Below, in pieces: positions 23,491 to 24,010 of a DNA stretch of 24,010 bases. Below the pieces are notes generated by a model. It ran no database searches. It had not been told where the DNA came from and worked only from the letters and a program-made list of their open reading frames with translations. Both the position numbers and the translations under genes were made by a program. The stretch is from a virus, in the IMG/VR virus record IMGVR_UViG_3300033144_002533, positions 1 through 24,010 of that record; one strand, written 5' to 3'. Position 1 is the stretch's first letter, and every line of letters starts with the position of its first letter.

Positions 23491-24010
23491 CACAAAGCCG
23501 CACAGCCACGACAAAAGGCCGATCAGCCGCCAACGTTCCACCGTGGCCGTGCGCACCCTTTAACAACGCCCTGAGAAGCCGCACAGCGCGCGCAATCGTG
23601 GCGACCAATACCCAAGTAACCCCGAAAAAGGCCGAAATTATGACAACGACGACGACCAAGCCGCCGCCACTAGGCGCGTGGCAAGCCGGCGAGAATGACA
23701 TTCTCGCCGCCGCTTATCTCGACATGCTATCGCGCGAACTACTCGCGACGACATACAACAAAAGCGCGATCAGGCGCGAAGGCATAACCGCGATGGCATT
23801 CACGCGCGACGACAACGCGGCGCGATCTGGCGGCGCGTGGGAGATGAAATGCTGCAACGTATCAGCCGTTATGCGCGCCGCGCGGCTTCCGTGGATTAAC
23901 GGATACAAGCCGCTCGGACACGGGCAGGCGCGGCCGCTGGCCGCCGCACTGGTTCGCGGCATGCTGGCCGCCGGTTGGAGCGATGACGATATACGCGCAC
24001 TTGAGAAGGC
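23487..24010 (+). CDS. Hypothetical protein with YNKS...GYKP domain, C-terminus cut by window edge
   Basis: The frame is open from the ATG at 23487 to the window edge without a stop (174 codons). It overlaps the previous stop by ATGA; an internal ATG at 23640 with AAGG upstream is an alternative start. Residues 1-60 are low complexity. Residues about 68-150 contain YLDMLSRELLATTYNKSAIR, then RSGGAWEMKCCNVSAVM, then LPWINGYKPLGHGQ. I recognise this as a domain found at the N-terminus of several uncharacterised bacterial and phage proteins, often linked to nuclease-like domains. No catalytic part is visible within the window, so the function depends on the missing C-terminus. Confidence 0.7.
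   Translation, partial: MTQSRTATTKGRSAANVPPWPCAPFNNALRSRTARAIVATNTQVTPKKAEIMTTTTTKPPPLGAWQAGENDILAAAYLDMLSRELLATTYNKSAIRREGITAMAFTRDDNAARSGGAWEMKCCNVSAVMRAARLPWINGYKPLGHGQARPLAAALVRGMLAAGWSDDDIRALEK

Noticed and set aside
22883-23962. Minus-strand frames opposite the rightward genes
   Set aside because: The plus-strand genes are joined by two ATGA overlaps and carry recognisable motifs; the opposite frames are shadows.

Overview
The window is most of the late (virion and packaging) half of a tailed dsDNA phage genome, plus the start of a divergent gene cluster at the right edge. The best fit is a short-tailed podovirus infecting a Gram-negative bacterium. It combines a two-subunit terminase, a portal of about 737 residues, a HK97-fold capsid of the N4-gp56-like type, a gp4-like adaptor, a large nozzle-like protein, a fibre and several internal-virion-like proteins. 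No tape-measure, sheath or tail-tube gene is visible. There is no integrase, tRNA or host housekeeping gene, so the host cannot be named from this sequence. Identifications come from reading motifs; no database search was run.

Layout: everything from about 22310 down to base 1 reads leftward on the minus strand as one dense array with ATGA, TAATG and TAGTG overlaps. In transcription order it holds a 59-residue gene, small terminase, a small unknown, large terminase, a small possible decoration protein, a sulfotransferase-like enzyme, an unknown, the portal, and four small or low-complexity genes. The scaffold candidate, the major capsid and two further head proteins follow. A clear intrinsic terminator (11499-11527) then ends the head block. 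Downstream lie four small genes (three very lysine-rich), the adaptor, the nozzle-like protein, a fibre gene broken by two frameshifts, a glycine-rich virion protein, a GNAT-like protein, a one-helix membrane protein, and three further virion proteins, the last cut by the window edge.

Right edge: 22311-22891 has no convincing gene. It contains an AT-rich tract and then a GC-rich stretch with repeated ATCGAGTGCCGCCGGC-type elements, where transcription diverges. Three rightward genes overlapping by ATGA follow; the last is cut off and carries a domain that I associate with the N-termini of nuclease-like proteins. This junction is the best candidate for a regulatory or replication-control region.

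How it works together: the terminases package DNA through the portal into a capsid built on the scaffold. The adaptor and nozzle close the head and form the short tail, the fibre binds the host, and the leftmost genes probably enter the cell with the DNA. The most unusual items are the sulfotransferase embedded between the packaging genes, the three successive polycationic proteins, the 18-glycine tract, the broken fibre and the repeat-bearing divergent junction.
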